From Rhodoferax sp. (lineage in GTDB: Bacteria; Pseudomonadota; Gammaproteobacteria; Burkholderiales; Burkholderiaceae_C): a stretch of 64,000 bases of DNA. Each line of letters begins with the position of its first letter. Position 1 is the first letter of the stretch. The stretch spans positions 62,001 to 126,000 of the forward strand of contig SSFF01000010.1 of NCBI GenBank assembly GCA_008015235.1, in the 5' to 3' direction. The notes under the pieces are model-generated. The model was not told the DNA's origin, searched no databases, and saw nothing but the letters and a program-made list of their open reading frames with translations. Of the stretch, positions 6,101 to 15,658 are shown one piece after another. Made by a program: the position numbers and the translations under genes.

Positions 6101-8251
6101 ATGGTGCGATGGGGACACGGCAGGAGGCTGTGGGCGGGGCTACTCGTTCTTGCCACAGCCTTATTTGGTGGAGTGGGGGCGGCACAGGCCACATTGGCCC
6201 TGACACCGCAGCAAAGTGCGTGGATCGCACAGCAGCAAGGCAAGGTATTCAGCGTCGGCTTTGACCCTTACGCTGGCATGGACAGCTTCGTCCTGCAGGG
6301 CAAGCGCCAGGGCTTGCTGCACCTGCTGCTGCAGGACATGGCGCAGGAAACCGGGCTGCGCCTGGTACCCGCCGACAGCAAGGACTGGGACGCGGCCTAC
6401 CAGCGCTTCGTCGGTGGCAAGTCCGACATCCTGTACGGCGCCAACCCCACGCCCGAGCGCGAGGCCATCATGCGCTTCACCGCGCCGGTGGTGCGCTACC
6501 CCTACGTGACCCTGGCGCGCAAGGCCAGCAGCGTGCAGACCCTGGCCGACATCCATGCCAAGCGCGTCGGCTTCATCGAGAACGACTTTGTCCAGCAGGC
6601 CCTGCCCCAGGCCTACCCGAACCTGCATTTCGAGTCGGTCACCTACTCCGACCAGCTCGTCGCCCTGCAGGCCCTGGAGGCCGGGCGCATCGATGCCTTT
6701 GTCACTTCCGGCGGCGGGGTCGAGGTCGAGTACCTGGTGGCGCACCCGCAGCTGGCGGTGGTGGCGCAGCTGCGGGCCATCACTTCGGACATGACCCTGG
6801 CCGTGGCGCTGGACCAGACCGAGCTGCAGGGCATCCTGCAGGCCTACATCAGCCAGCGCCAGGACGCCATTGCGCGGCTGGCGCGCCAAGCGCGACAGAT
6901 CTACAACCGCAAGGCCCTGCAGCTGAGTCCGGCCGAACTCGACTGGCTGGAGCATGTGGGCACGGCGGTGGTCGGTGCCGCCGAAGACTACCTGCCCTTC
7001 GATTACCAGAGCAAGGGCCAGTACAAGGGCATTGCCGGTGAAACCCTGCAGGCCATTGCCGACACCGTGGGCTTGAAGCTGACCGTGGTCTCTGCCCCTT
7101 TTGCCAAGATCATGGACGCCGCCCGCGCGGGCCAGGTGCACGTGGTCAACATGGCCAAAACCGAGGACCGGCTCAAGGACTTCATCTTCCCGCACCCCTT
7201 CAGCACCGAGCGCGACATTGTCATCGGCCGCAAGACCAGCCCGCCGGTGAGCGACATCTACGCGCTCGACGGCCAGCGCGTGGCCGTGATCGAAGGTTTC
7301 TGGCACGAGGAGTACCTGCGCAAGAACCTGCGCCAACCCCACATCGTCACCACCGCCGACATCCTGGAGTCGCTGCGCAAGGTGCGCGACGGCGAGGCCG
7401 ACTACCTGATCGAGAACCCGACCGTGGTGGAGTACTACATCAATGGCCTGGGCTACCAGGACCTGGCCAAGCGCGGCGAGACTTCCGGGGACTCGGCGCT
7501 GTACTTCGGTGTCAGCCGCACCCAGCCGGAGCTGGCCGGCATCATGGACAAGGTGATTCCGCTGCTGTCCTTCGAAGAGCTCAAGTACCGCGGCCTGCAG
7601 ACCGTGCCCGCCGTGGAGAACGAGGCCAACCGCCGCCTGCTGTGGCTGGCCGCCCTGCTGACCTTGGCGCTCGCGGCCATCGTGACCCTCACCGCGGTGA
7701 TGGCGCGCAAGCTCACCAACGAGCGCCTCTCGAACCAGTTCCTGCGTGAACGCGAGCAGCTGCTCTACACCGACGTCCTGACCGGCTTCTTCAACCGCAA
7801 CCACTACAGCGCCCACATCGCGGCACTCGAGCAGTCCATGGCGCTGCCTGCGGCCGTGGTGGTGGCCGACCTGAACAACCTCAAGCGCGCCAACGATGCC
7901 TACGGCCATGCCGTCGGTGACGAATTGCTGCGCCTGTTTGCCCAGCAGATGCGTACGCAGTGGCCGCAGGCCACGGGCTACCGCATGGGTGGCGACGAGT
8001 TCCTGATGGTGTTGGAAGGCGCAGACCCGCAGGCGGTGCAGGGGCAGATCGACGCGCTGCTGGCACGTTGCGCCCAGACTCCGCTGGTGCTGGACGGGGG
8101 TGTGACGCTGCGGCCCAGCGCCGCCATTGGCTTTTCCATCCGCACCGAACGCGACAGCACCATGGACCAGTGCGTGGCCCGTGCCGACCAGCACATGTAC
8201 GAGGCCAAGGTGCGCCAGAAGAAGCGCAGCACCGACCACATGGCCACCTGA
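6101..8251 (+). CDS. Diguanylate cyclase with two tandem periplasmic binding-protein domains
   Basis: A 716-residue sensor. After a signal segment (residues 1-30) come two family-3 solute-binding domains (about 45-265 and 285-505), a membrane helix near 518-538, a short linker and a C-terminal GGDEF domain with an intact GGDEF at 630-634 (YRMGGDEFLMV). No RxxD inhibitory site precedes it. The design resembles BvgS/EvgS-type sensors but with c-di-GMP synthesis as output, so binding of an amino acid or similar ligand in the periplasm probably alters cyclase activity. AGGAG lies 7-12 bases before the ATG. The next gene is an HD-GYP protein on the same strand, 101 bases on. Confidence 0.9.
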   Translation: MVRWGHGRRLWAGLLVLATALFGGVGAAQATLALTPQQSAWIAQQQGKVFSVGFDPYAGMDSFVLQGKRQGLLHLLLQDMAQETGLRLVPADSKDWDAAYQRFVGGKSDILYGANPTPEREAIMRFTAPVVRYPYVTLARKASSVQTLADIHAKRVGFIENDFVQQALPQAYPNLHFESVTYSDQLVALQALEAGRIDAFVTSGGGVEVEYLVAHPQLAVVAQLRAITSDMTLAVALDQTELQGILQAYISQRQDAIARLARQARQIYNRKALQLSPAELDWLEHVGTAVVGAAEDYLPFDYQSKGQYKGIAGETLQAIADTVGLKLTVVSAPFAKIMDAARAGQVHVVNMAKTEDRLKDFIFPHPFSTERDIVIGRKTSPPVSDIYALDGQRVAVIEGFWHEEYLRKNLRQPHIVTTADILESLRKVRDGEADYLIENPTVVEYYINGLGYQDLAKRGETSGDSALYFGVSRTQPELAGIMDKVIPLLSFEELKYRGLQTVPAVENEANRRLLWLAALLTLALAAIVTLTAVMARKLTNERLSNQFLREREQLLYTDVLTGFFNRNHYSAHIAALEQSMALPAAVVVADLNNLKRANDAYGHAVGDELLRLFAQQMRTQWPQATGYRMGGDEFLMVLEGADPQAVQGQIDALLARCAQTPLVLDGGVTLRPSAAIGFSIRTERDSTMDQCVARADQHMYEAKVRQKKRSTDHMAT

Positions 8252-8352
8252 GCGCCACGGATTCCTGGCGACAGGTTCCGCTGCGCCAGTGACAGTGGCA
8301 AAATGCCACCGATAGACCCAGCGCACCTGCATGGGCGCACAGGAGGATGAGC

Positions 8353-9090
8353 ATGTCCAACCCATCGACCCCCGCCGATCCGGCGCTTCCCAACGCCCAC
8401 CAGGTGGTGCTGTTTGCACTGGCCACACTGGCCGAGCTGCGGGAATCCGATACCGAAAGCCACCTGCTGCGGGTGCACCACTATGTGCGCGCCCTGTGCC
8501 AGCGCCTCAAGACGCGCCCGGCCCATGCGGCCGTGCTGACCGACGAATATGTCGAACTGCTGGGCCTGTGCGTACCCATCTACGACATGGGCACCGTGGG
8601 GGTGCCCGACCGCATCCTGCTCAAGCCCGGGCGGCTCACCGCCGACGAACTGGCCATCATGCGCACCCACACCACCCTGGGCTACGAGGCCATGGTGCGG
8701 GCCGAGACCACGCTCAAGCTGCATTCGCCGCTGCTGGCCATGGCCAAGGACGTGGTGCTCTGCCACCACGAGAAATGGAACGGCGCCGGTTACCCCAAGG
8801 GCCTGTCCGGCGCCCTCATTCCGCTGTCGGCGCGCATCGTCGCGGTGGCCGATGTCTACGACGCGCTGATCTCGGCCAAGGTCTACAAGGAAGGCGTGCC
8901 GCACGAGAAGGCCATGCAGATCATCGTGTCCGAGCGCGGGGCCCACTTCGACCCTGATGTGGTTGATGCCTTTGTCGAGGCCCAGGCCGAGTTCGCCGCC
9001 ATTGCCCAGCGCCTGGCCGACACCGACGCCGACATGCAACAGAAGATCGAGTACATGGCCAACGCCATTGCCGAAGTCGCGGTTCTATAA
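8353..9090 (+). CDS. HD-GYP-type protein with altered HD motif, probably not a standard phosphodiesterase
   Basis: A 245-residue single-domain HD-GYP protein without receiver or sensor. The family normally hydrolyses c-di-GMP using HDxGK, HHE and GYP residues. Here the HD pair reads YDMGT (Y77-D78), so the metal-binding histidine and the lysine are lost, while HHEKWNGAGYP (138-148) and ADVYDAL are kept. It is therefore likely catalytically impaired or a binding/regulatory form. AGGAGG at 8341-8346 directly abuts an ATG at 8347 but is six bases from the ATG at 8353, so the second is preferred. Gene order suggests it works with the upstream diguanylate cyclase. Confidence 0.85.
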   Translation: MSNPSTPADPALPNAHQVVLFALATLAELRESDTESHLLRVHHYVRALCQRLKTRPAHAAVLTDEYVELLGLCVPIYDMGTVGVPDRILLKPGRLTADELAIMRTHTTLGYEAMVRAETTLKLHSPLLAMAKDVVLCHHEKWNGAGYPKGLSGALIPLSARIVAVADVYDALISAKVYKEGVPHEKAMQIIVSERGAHFDPDVVDAFVEAQAEFAAIAQRLADTDADMQQKIEYMANAIAEVAVL

Positions 9091-9150
9091 GCCAAATCGG
9101 GCTCTCGCCCGCACAAAATCTGCTGGTATTGCTACAAAAAGCAGAGCGAT
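9091..9150 (+). repeat. Dispersed 3'-end element, copy 3
   Basis: Begins GCCAAATCGGGCT directly after the stop of the HD-GYP gene, carries CTCGCCCGC, and ends TTGCTACAAAAAGCAGAGC just before the stop of the convergent binding-protein gene. Confidence 0.65.
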
Positions 9151-9151
9151 T

Positions 9152-10048
9152 TCAGGGTGCTGCCGGGCCGCTGCGTTCGGCCTGCAGGTCATCCCAGTAG
9201 GCCGCCTTGCCCAGCGGCGTCTGTGCGGGCAGCTGCGGGTTCGGAATGCGCAGCAGGCGCCGACCCGACAGGTCCAGCCCGCTCAGGATCTCGCGCTTGT
9301 AGACCTGGTACAGGCGCTCGAACTCCTTGTTGGCCTGCAGCCGCTCCAAGCCTTCCCGAACCCGCTGGGCCAGCCGTTCACCCTGCGGTGTCGGGGCAAA
9401 GAAGAAATAGCGGGGCAGCGGGTAATAGAGCAGCAGGCTGCGTTCAATGGCCAGGTCGGGGTTGTCCGGGCGGTGGACTTCCCATTCCTGGTAAATCTCA
9501 TTGACACCGCGCGACAGCAGGTCAAAGCGGCCTGCCGGCAGCATGCGAAACAGCGACTCGTAGTCCAGCGCTCCCACTACCTGCAGGCCGACCGCCTGCA
9601 GGATGTCCACATCCACCCACTGTGATTTCTGGCCAATTGGGAATGCTTTCAGGTCGTCCAGCGTGCGTACCTTGCGCAGGCGCTCCTGAAGAGGCTTCTG
9701 GATCAGGAACAGGCGGTAACCGGTAAGCCCCTTGTCCAGTGGGATGCGAATGGGGGTCAGCGTGCTTTCGCGCTCGGTGCTGGTGGTGCGGGCAATGACC
9801 GTGACCGTGTCCGACCGGGTCAGCAGCATCTGGGCCCGATCCGAATTCATGGCCACGCCACTGGGGACCACCTCGTAGGGACCCCACCTGCTTTCGGTGG
9901 CCTGCAGCGCGGCACCCAGCAGCCGCCAGTAGTAGTCCGTGCGGTGGTCGTTGGCACTCTCGGGGGGTGGGTAGACGTAGCGCATCTGGGCCCCGGCTGC
10001 CAGGGCCCAGCCCGCCAGAACGACAGCAATCAGTCCACGTAGGCACAT
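9152..10048 (-). CDS. Periplasmic solute-binding-like protein, orphan
   Basis: A 298-residue exported protein. The start chosen gives a clean signal peptide, MCLRGLIAVVLAGWALAAGA, with cleavage near residue 20; longer in-frame starts add a Pro/Arg-rich stretch with no secretion signal and are rejected. The mature part resembles family-3 periplasmic binding proteins in its strand pattern and the PLQERLRKVRTLDDLKAFP segment, but has no ABC permease or ATPase nearby. It faces the HD-GYP gene convergently and lies near a fused binding-domain cyclase. It could feed a sensor rather than a transporter. The ligand is unknown. Confidence 0.7.
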   Translation of the reverse strand: MCLRGLIAVVLAGWALAAGAQMRYVYPPPESANDHRTDYYWRLLGAALQATESRWGPYEVVPSGVAMNSDRAQMLLTRSDTVTVIARTTSTERESTLTPIRIPLDKGLTGYRLFLIQKPLQERLRKVRTLDDLKAFPIGQKSQWVDVDILQAVGLQVVGALDYESLFRMLPAGRFDLLSRGVNEIYQEWEVHRPDNPDLAIERSLLLYYPLPRYFFFAPTPQGERLAQRVREGLERLQANKEFERLYQVYKREILSGLDLSGRRLLRIPNPQLPAQTPLGKAAYWDDLQAERSGPAAP

Positions 10049-10148
10049 AGGGTTGGGCCGCCATTTCACCACGGGGGGCGGCGCCCGTCCATCCGGTACC
10101 GGGATGCGTGCTGCCATGCCAGTGCGGGGCATGCGTTTGGCCTGTCGT

Positions 10149-11144
10149 TCAGGTGTGCAGTTCATGGGCCTGCGCACTGCGCCAGGCGCCCGGTGTGTCA
10201 CCGGTCCAGCGCCGGAAGGCGCGGTTGAAGGTACTGGCCTCGGCAAAGCCCAGTGCGAGGGCGATGTCGGCAAAGCTGCGGGTGCTGCGCCCAACCGCGT
10301 CGCAGGCGCGCGTGCGACGGGCATCGTCGAGCAAGTCGCTGAAGCTCAGGCCTTCGGCCTGCAGGCGCCGCGCCAGGCTGCGCGGACTCAGGCCCAAGGC
10401 CTGGGCTGCCTGCGCGCGCGTGGGTACCGTTCCCGCCAGTTGGGCGGTCAGCCAGGTGCGCAAGGTGTCGGCAAAGCTGCTGCTGTCGGTCAGCGCGGCC
10501 AGGCGCGCCGCGGCGTACTGGCGGTGCACGCTGGCCAGTTGGGCGTCGGCCTGCGGCAGGGGGGCATCGAGCAAGGCGTTGTCCAGCAGCAGGCCGGAAA
10601 AGGCTTGGTCGAAATCCACCGGGCATTGGAACACTGCGGCGTAGCCCGACAGAGGCCCGAGAGCCCCTTGGCTGAATTGCACGCGCAAGGGGCAGGCCGG
10701 GCCGCCGGTGACCCAGCGCGAAAAGCTCACCACCGCTGCCAGCACGGCTTCAAGCTGGTGCGGACTGAAGGCCAGCTCACCCTGGCGCGGGTGGTACACC
10801 ACCCAGCTCGCAGTTTCGCCGGGCAGGAGCTGGAAGCGGCCACCATCGGAAATCAGGCGCTGGAACTGCTGCACTACTCCAAAGGCTTCGCGCAGGGTGG
10901 GCGAAGACTGCAGGATGTAGCTCACCACGTTGAAGCTGGCCGGACCCACCAGCGCACCGGCCTTGAGGCCAAAGCCCGGGTCCTGCGTGAGTGCAGCTGC
11001 GGCCCGCCACAGCCGGGTGATGTGGTCGATGGGCCAGCGTTGCAAGGCCAGCTCGGCCTCCGTGATGCCCGCGGCCGCCAGCAGCCGTGCGCGTTCCAGC
11101 CCCTGGCGCTGGGCGGCACCGAGCACGGTATTGACCCAGCTCAT
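10149..11144 (-). CDS. AraC-family transcriptional regulator
   Basis: A 331-residue regulator with an N-terminal ligand domain of the ArgR/OruR-like AraC type (PF12625 style) and a C-terminal double helix-turn-helix (LGLSPRSLARRLQAEGLSF, then FADIALALGFAEASTFNRAFRRWTGDTPGAWR given here in parts). These proteins usually activate the adjacent operon on binding a small effector. The ATG at 11144 was chosen; a TTG at 11168 is possible but lies within an apparent operator. It is divergent from the FAD dehydrogenase operon that follows, with two direct repeats between them, so it very probably controls that operon. Confidence 0.9.
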   Translation of the reverse strand: MSWVNTVLGAAQRQGLERARLLAAAGITEAELALQRWPIDHITRLWRAAAALTQDPGFGLKAGALVGPASFNVVSYILQSSPTLREAFGVVQQFQRLISDGGRFQLLPGETASWVVYHPRQGELAFSPHQLEAVLAAVVSFSRWVTGGPACPLRVQFSQGALGPLSGYAAVFQCPVDFDQAFSGLLLDNALLDAPLPQADAQLASVHRQYAAARLAALTDSSSFADTLRTWLTAQLAGTVPTRAQAAQALGLSPRSLARRLQAEGLSFSDLLDDARRTRACDAVGRSTRSFADIALALGFAEASTFNRAFRRWTGDTPGAWRSAQAHELHT

Positions 11145-11160
11145 CGACACGGTGGCCTGC

Positions 11161-11193
11161 AAAGTCAAGTAGTTTGGCCTGTAAAGTCAAGTA
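11161..11193 (+). promoter_or_regulatory. Direct repeats, candidate AraC operator
   Basis: AAAGTCAAGTA occurs at 11161-11171 and again at 11183-11193, 22 bases apart start to start, which puts both on one face of the helix. The pair lies between the AraC regulator and the divergent FAD dehydrogenase gene. Direct-repeat half sites two turns apart are typical of AraC-family operators; the assignment is inference. Confidence 0.6.
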
Positions 11194-11268
11194 TGCCGCG
11201 ATCATATCCCGCTATCGTTGCCTTCCATGCCCGCAACAACGACGGGCAGTACAACGAGGAGACAGATC

Positions 11269-12879
11269 TTGGCAACTACCGTGGAATCGGATGTGCTGGT
11301 CATTGGCGGCGGCCTGGCCGGCCTGGTGACGGCGTACGAGTGCCTGCAGGCGGGCAAACGCGTCACCCTGGTGGAGCGCGACACGCGCGAACGCCTGGGC
11401 GGGCTGGCCCTGTGGGCCTTCGGCGGCATGGCCCTGGTCGACACCCCGCTGCAGCGGCGCATGAAACTGCAGGACTCGCCCGAGATCGCCCTGCGCGACT
11501 GGATCCGCTTTGGCGAACTGGGCCCACAGGACGAGCTGCCACGCCAATGGGCCAGCTACTACGTGCAGCACTCGCGCGCCCAGGTCTACGACTGGCTGAT
11601 CGAAAAGGGCCTGAAATTCATGCCCGCGGTGAATTGGGTGGAACGTGGCCTGCAGGGCGAGGGCAACACGCTGCCGCGTTACCACATCGTCTGGGGCACC
11701 TCGCGGCGCCTGGCCACGCGCATGATCGAGCTGGTGCTCGAAGCCGGTAGCGGTGGCAAGCTCACACTGCTGACCGAGCACCGGGTCACCGCACTGGAAA
11801 GCAGCGCCGGGCAGGTCAGCGGCGCCGTGGCCGTGAACGAGGCCAATGGCGCCGAAGTGCGCCTGAGCGCCCCGGTGGTGGTGCTGGCCATGGGCGGCAT
11901 CAACGGCAGCCACGAGGAGACGCGCGCCAACTGGCCCCAGGACCGGCCCATGCCGGCCACCATGCTCAACGGCGCCCACCCCTTTGCCGACGGCAAGCTG
12001 CACCACCTGGTCGCCGGTCTGGGCGGGCAGATCACGCACGCGGGCGAGATGTGGAACTACGCGGCAGGTTTTCCACACCCGTTTCCGCATTTCGAGGGCC
12101 ATGGCCTGTCCACCATTCCATGCAAGTCGGCACTGTGGCTTAACCACCGCGGCGAGCGCATCGGTCCCGAGCCGCTGGTGACCGGCTTCGACACCCACAC
12201 CCTGTGCCAGCGCGTGGCCGCGCAGGAAAAGCCCTACACCTGGCACCTGCTGAACTGGCGCATCGCAGCCAAGGAGTTCGCGATTTCGGGCGCCGAGCAC
12301 AACCAGCGCATCCGCGACATGCAGTTCCCGGCCTTCCTCAAGGAAACCCTGTTCGGCAACCACCGCCTAGTCAAGCAGATGGCGGCCGAGAGCAAGCACT
12401 TCCTGGTCGACGACACCCTGGCGGGCCTGGCGGCCAAGATGAACGCGCTGGCCGGGACCGACGATGTCAAACCCGAAGTGCTCCAGGCCACGGCCGATGC
12501 CTTCGACGCGAACTTCGCTCTTGGAGCCAAGGTGGTCAACGACGACCAGATCCGCCGCATCGAGCACGCACGCCACTGGGGCCCGGACAAGTTGCGCACC
12601 TGCAAGCCGGCACCGCTGCAAAAGCCCGGCAGTGGCCCCTTCATCGCCATCCAGATGCAGCTCATCACGCGCAAGAGCCTGGGCGGCCTGCAGACCGACC
12701 TGCAAAGCCGCGTGCTCGATGCCGCAGGTCAGCCCCTGGGTGGCCTGTACTGCGTGGGGGAAGCGGCCGGCTTTGGCGGCGGTGGCGCCAGCGGCAAGCG
12801 GTCACTGGAGGGCACCTTCCTGCCGGGCTGCATCCTCACGGGGCGCGCCGCGGCCCGCTCCATCGTGGCCGGCCGTTGA
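11269..12879 (+). CDS. FAD-dependent dehydrogenase, KstD/fumarate-reductase flavoprotein fold
   Basis: A 536-residue flavoprotein. The dinucleotide motif VLVIGGGLAGLV begins near residue 10, and the C-terminal GLYCVGEAAGFGGGGASGKRS matches the FAD-binding end of the succinate dehydrogenase / 3-ketosteroid-dehydrogenase superfamily. The TTG start at 11269 is chosen because GAGGAG lies seven bases upstream, the same leader (ACAACGAGGAGA) that precedes the next gene's ATG; an upstream TTG at 11218 has no such site. It would introduce or reduce a C=C bond next to a carbonyl. Substrate unknown; steroid annotation would be a guess. First gene of a catabolic operon. Confidence 0.85.
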   Translation: MATTVESDVLVIGGGLAGLVTAYECLQAGKRVTLVERDTRERLGGLALWAFGGMALVDTPLQRRMKLQDSPEIALRDWIRFGELGPQDELPRQWASYYVQHSRAQVYDWLIEKGLKFMPAVNWVERGLQGEGNTLPRYHIVWGTSRRLATRMIELVLEAGSGGKLTLLTEHRVTALESSAGQVSGAVAVNEANGAEVRLSAPVVVLAMGGINGSHEETRANWPQDRPMPATMLNGAHPFADGKLHHLVAGLGGQITHAGEMWNYAAGFPHPFPHFEGHGLSTIPCKSALWLNHRGERIGPEPLVTGFDTHTLCQRVAAQEKPYTWHLLNWRIAAKEFAISGAEHNQRIRDMQFPAFLKETLFGNHRLVKQMAAESKHFLVDDTLAGLAAKMNALAGTDDVKPEVLQATADAFDANFALGAKVVNDDQIRRIEHARHWGPDKLRTCKPAPLQKPGSGPFIAIQMQLITRKSLGGLQTDLQSRVLDAAGQPLGGLYCVGEAAGFGGGGASGKRSLEGTFLPGCILTGRAAARSIVAGR

Positions 12880-12917
12880 AGCTGCACCCACCGACCTGAC
12901 TACAACGAGGAGACTCC

Positions 12918-13799
12918 ATGCAAGGTGACATCGTTTCCAGCGTGCTGCTGCCGCTGATCCTGGGCTTCATCATGTTCTCGCTCGGGCTGGGCCTGACCCC
13001 GTCCGATTTCCGCCGCATCCTGGCCCAGCCGCGCGCACTGCTGGTGGGCGTGGTCTGCCACTTCGTGCTGCTGCCCCTGGTGTGCTACGCCATGCTGACC
13101 GCCCTGGGCGTCACAGGCGTTTTTGCCGTGGGGTTCATGATTCTGGCGGCCTGCCCCACCGGCACCACGTCGAACCTGCTGACCTACCTGGCCCGTGGCG
13201 ACGTGGCCCTGGCCCTGAGCTTCACGGCCATTGCCAGCGTGCTCACCATCTTCACCCTGCCGCTCATCGTCACCTGGTCGCTGGGCCACTACCTCGGTGC
13301 TGCCCGTGCCGTGGATGTGCCCGTGGGCATGATGATGGGCCAGGTGGCCATGGTGCTGGGGCTGCCGGTGAGCCTGGGCATGGCGGCGCGCTACCGCTGG
13401 AGCGCGTGGGCGCTGCGCTTCGAGCCGCGCGCCACCCGCATTGCCACCGGCTTCTTCATCCTGATCGTGGTGCTGGCCGTGGTGAAGAACTGGGCCCTGC
13501 TGCGCGACAACTTCGCCACCCTGGCTCCGTTCGCCGTGGTGCTCAACGTCACCATGCTGTGCATCGGCTTTGCCGTGGCCTGGGGCGTGCGCTTGTCGCG
13601 CAGCCAGTCGGTCACGCTGGGTATTGAAACCGCCGTACAGAACGCCACCCTGGCCATCGTGATCGCCAGCTCCGTGCTCCACGACGATGCCATGGCGATC
13701 CCCGGCGCGCTCTACGGCGTGTTGATGTACGCCGGTGGTCTGGTGTTTGCGCTGACCATGCGCCGATTCACCCGTGACAGTGCCGCCCCTGCGGCCTGA
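12918..13799 (+). CDS. Bile acid:sodium symporter (BASS) family transporter
   Basis: A 293-residue membrane protein with about nine hydrophobic segments, matching the SBF/BASS fold. The segment LAACPTGTTSNLLTYLARGDVALALS is typical of helix 4b and the unwound Na-binding region of the family (given as CPTGTTSNLLTYLARGD). BASS proteins import organic anions with sodium; known bacterial substrates include bile acids, pyruvate-like and pantoate-like acids, so the name does not fix the substrate. It is second in the AraC-linked operon, 38 bases after the dehydrogenase with a strong GAGGAG site, and probably imports the compound that the flanking enzymes act on. Confidence 0.88.
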   Translation: MQGDIVSSVLLPLILGFIMFSLGLGLTPSDFRRILAQPRALLVGVVCHFVLLPLVCYAMLTALGVTGVFAVGFMILAACPTGTTSNLLTYLARGDVALALSFTAIASVLTIFTLPLIVTWSLGHYLGAARAVDVPVGMMMGQVAMVLGLPVSLGMAARYRWSAWALRFEPRATRIATGFFILIVVLAVVKNWALLRDNFATLAPFAVVLNVTMLCIGFAVAWGVRLSRSQSVTLGIETAVQNATLAIVIASSVLHDDAMAIPGALYGVLMYAGGLVFALTMRRFTRDSAAPAA

Positions 13800-13827
13800 A
13801 CCCGTTCCCCATTTCTAGGAGATAGCC

Positions 13828-15486
13828 ATGTCCAACGGCGCACAAGCCCTGATGAAGACCCTGGTCGATTCCGGCGTCGAAGTCTGTTTCAGCAACCCCG
13901 GCACCAGCGAGATGCACTTTGTGGCCGCGCTCGACAGCGAGCCCAAGATGCGCGCCGTGCTGGCGCTTTTCGAGGGTGTGGCCACAGGCGCTGCCGACGG
14001 CTACGCACGCATGGCCGACAAGCCGGCGGCCACTTTGCTGCACCTGGGCTGCGGCCTGGGCAACGGCCTGGCCAACCTGCACAACGCACGCAAGGGCAAG
14101 GTGCCTGTGGTCAACATCGTCGGTGACCACGCCACCTACCACACCCAGTATGACGCGCAGTTGCAAAGCGACATCGAAACCGTGGCGCGCAATGTCTCGC
14201 CCGGCTTCGTGCGCACTTCCAAGGCCACGGCCGAACTGGGGCGCGACACCGCTGAGGCCGTGGCCGCGGCCAAGGGTCTGCCGGGCCAGGTGGCCACGCT
14301 CATCTTGCCCGCCGACGTGTCCTGGGGCGAAGGCGGCATGCCCGAGGCGCCGATTGCTCCGCTGCAGCCCGCCTGTGCCGACGACGCCACCGTGGCCACC
14401 ATTGCCCAGGCGGTGCGCAGCGGTGGCAAGGTGGCCCTGCTGCTGGGTGGGCGCGCCCTGCGCGAGCCGAGTCTGCTGGCGGCCAGCCGCATTGCGGCGC
14501 ACAGCGGCGCCAAGCTGTTTGCCGAAGTGTTTCCCACGCGCCTGGAGCGCGGCGCTGGTGTGCCGGCGGTGGAGCGCATTGCCTACCTGGCGGAGCTGGC
14601 CGGCGTGCAGCTGGCCGACTACCAGCACCTGATCCTGGTGGATGCGAAGGCGCCCGTGTCCTTCTTTGCCTACCCCGGCAAGAAGAGCTACCTGGTGCCC
14701 GACACCTGCACCGTGCACACACTGGCCTCGCCGGTGCAGGACACCGTGGGCAGCCTGGAAAAACTGGCACGGGCACTGGGTGCTGACCAGACGGCGCCGC
14801 AGCTGCAGGCGCCGTCGCGCCCTGGCCGTCCGCGCGGCAAGCTCACCGCCGACAAGGTGTGCAAGGCCGTGGGCCACCTGCTGCCGAAGAATGCCATCGT
14901 GGTGGACGAAGCCATCACCTCCGGACTCATGCTTTCGGCGATGACGGCGGGTGCACCGCGCCACGACCTCATCACCCTGACCGGTGGCGCCATCGGCCAG
15001 GGCCTGCCCAATGCCATCGGCGCGGCCGTGGCCTGCCCGGACCGACCGGTGATTGCCCTCATCGGCGACGGTACCGCCATGTACACCATCCAGTCGCTGT
15101 GGACCATGGCGCGCGAGAAGCTCAATGTCACCTCCATCATCTTCAACAACGCCTCCTACTCGGTGCTCAATGTCGAGCTGGAACGCGTCGGTGCCGAGGA
15201 AGCCGGCCCCAAGGCCAAGTCGCAGCTCGACCTCAAGGGCCCGGTGCTGAACTTCGCACAGATGGCGCAGGGCATGGGCGTGCACGCGGTACGTGCCACC
15301 ACCACCGAGGAGATGGTGCGGACGCTGGAGCACGCGCTGGCCACGCCGGGCCCACACCTGATCGAGGTGGTGGTGCCCGAGTCGCTGTCCGGCATGAAAC
15401 GCAAGATCCTGCCGCTGCTGCTGCGTTCCCTGCCCAACCTTCCCAAACCGGTGGCGCGCGCGCTGAAGAAGAAGATTGCACCCTGA
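13828..15486 (+). CDS. Thiamine-diphosphate enzyme, acetolactate-synthase large-subunit-like
   Basis: A 552-residue ThDP enzyme. The N-terminal pyrimidine domain has the catalytic glutamate E49 in [18 protein letters not shown]; the C-terminal domain has the ThDP motif GDG...NN from about residue 412 to 441 ([11 protein letters not shown] to [11 protein letters not shown]). It resembles the acetolactate synthase-like proteins that lack a regulatory subunit, and decarboxylases such as benzoylformate decarboxylase share this fold. No ilvN is next to it, so biosynthetic acetolactate synthase is unlikely. As the third gene of the AraC-linked operon it probably decarboxylates or ligates a 2-oxo acid from the imported substrate. 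Confidence 0.85.
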   Translation: MSNGAQALMKTLVDSGVEVCFSNPGTSEMHFVAALDSEPKMRAVLALFEGVATGAADGYARMADKPAATLLHLGCGLGNGLANLHNARKGKVPVVNIVGDHATYHTQYDAQLQSDIETVARNVSPGFVRTSKATAELGRDTAEAVAAAKGLPGQVATLILPADVSWGEGGMPEAPIAPLQPACADDATVATIAQAVRSGGKVALLLGGRALREPSLLAASRIAAHSGAKLFAEVFPTRLERGAGVPAVERIAYLAELAGVQLADYQHLILVDAKAPVSFFAYPGKKSYLVPDTCTVHTLASPVQDTVGSLEKLARALGADQTAPQLQAPSRPGRPRGKLTADKVCKAVGHLLPKNAIVVDEAITSGLMLSAMTAGAPRHDLITLTGGAIGQGLPNAIGAAVACPDRPVIALIGDGTAMYTIQSLWTMAREKLNVTSIIFNNASYSVLNVELERVGAEEAGPKAKSQLDLKGPVLNFAQMAQGMGVHAVRATTTEEMVRTLEHALATPGPHLIEVVVPESLSGMKRKILPLLLRSLPNLPKPVARALKKKIAP

Positions 15487-15500
15487 GTCCGGTTTTGGGG

Positions 15501-15559
15501 GACAAAATGGCATTTGGCCCGCACAGGATATACGGATTTTGCTATGAAATGAGGAGCGG
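15501..15559 (+). repeat. Dispersed 3'-end element, copy 4
   Basis: ACAAAATGGCATTTGGCCCGC, a variable centre and TTGCTATGAAATGAGGAGCG. It begins 15 bases after the stop of the ThDP enzyme gene. Confidence 0.65.
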
Positions 15560-15658
15560 CTTCGGCGCTGACCAGCGCGCCAGCTGGGCCAGTATGGCAA
15601 GGCTGCGGCTGCCGGCCATGCCCTGGCGCGTATGGTGCCTATACGGGGCCCGATAGGG

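Noticed and set aside
8295-8309. Small hairpin GTGGCA-AAA-TGCCAC before the HD-GYP gene
   Set aside because: Short stem with no T-run or other support as terminator or riboswitch.
6161-8428. Very long open frame on the minus strand opposite the binding-domain cyclase gene
   Set aside because: GC-rich codon bias leaves antisense frames open; its product is His/Gln/Val/Gly-rich without domains, and the plus-strand gene has clear motifs.
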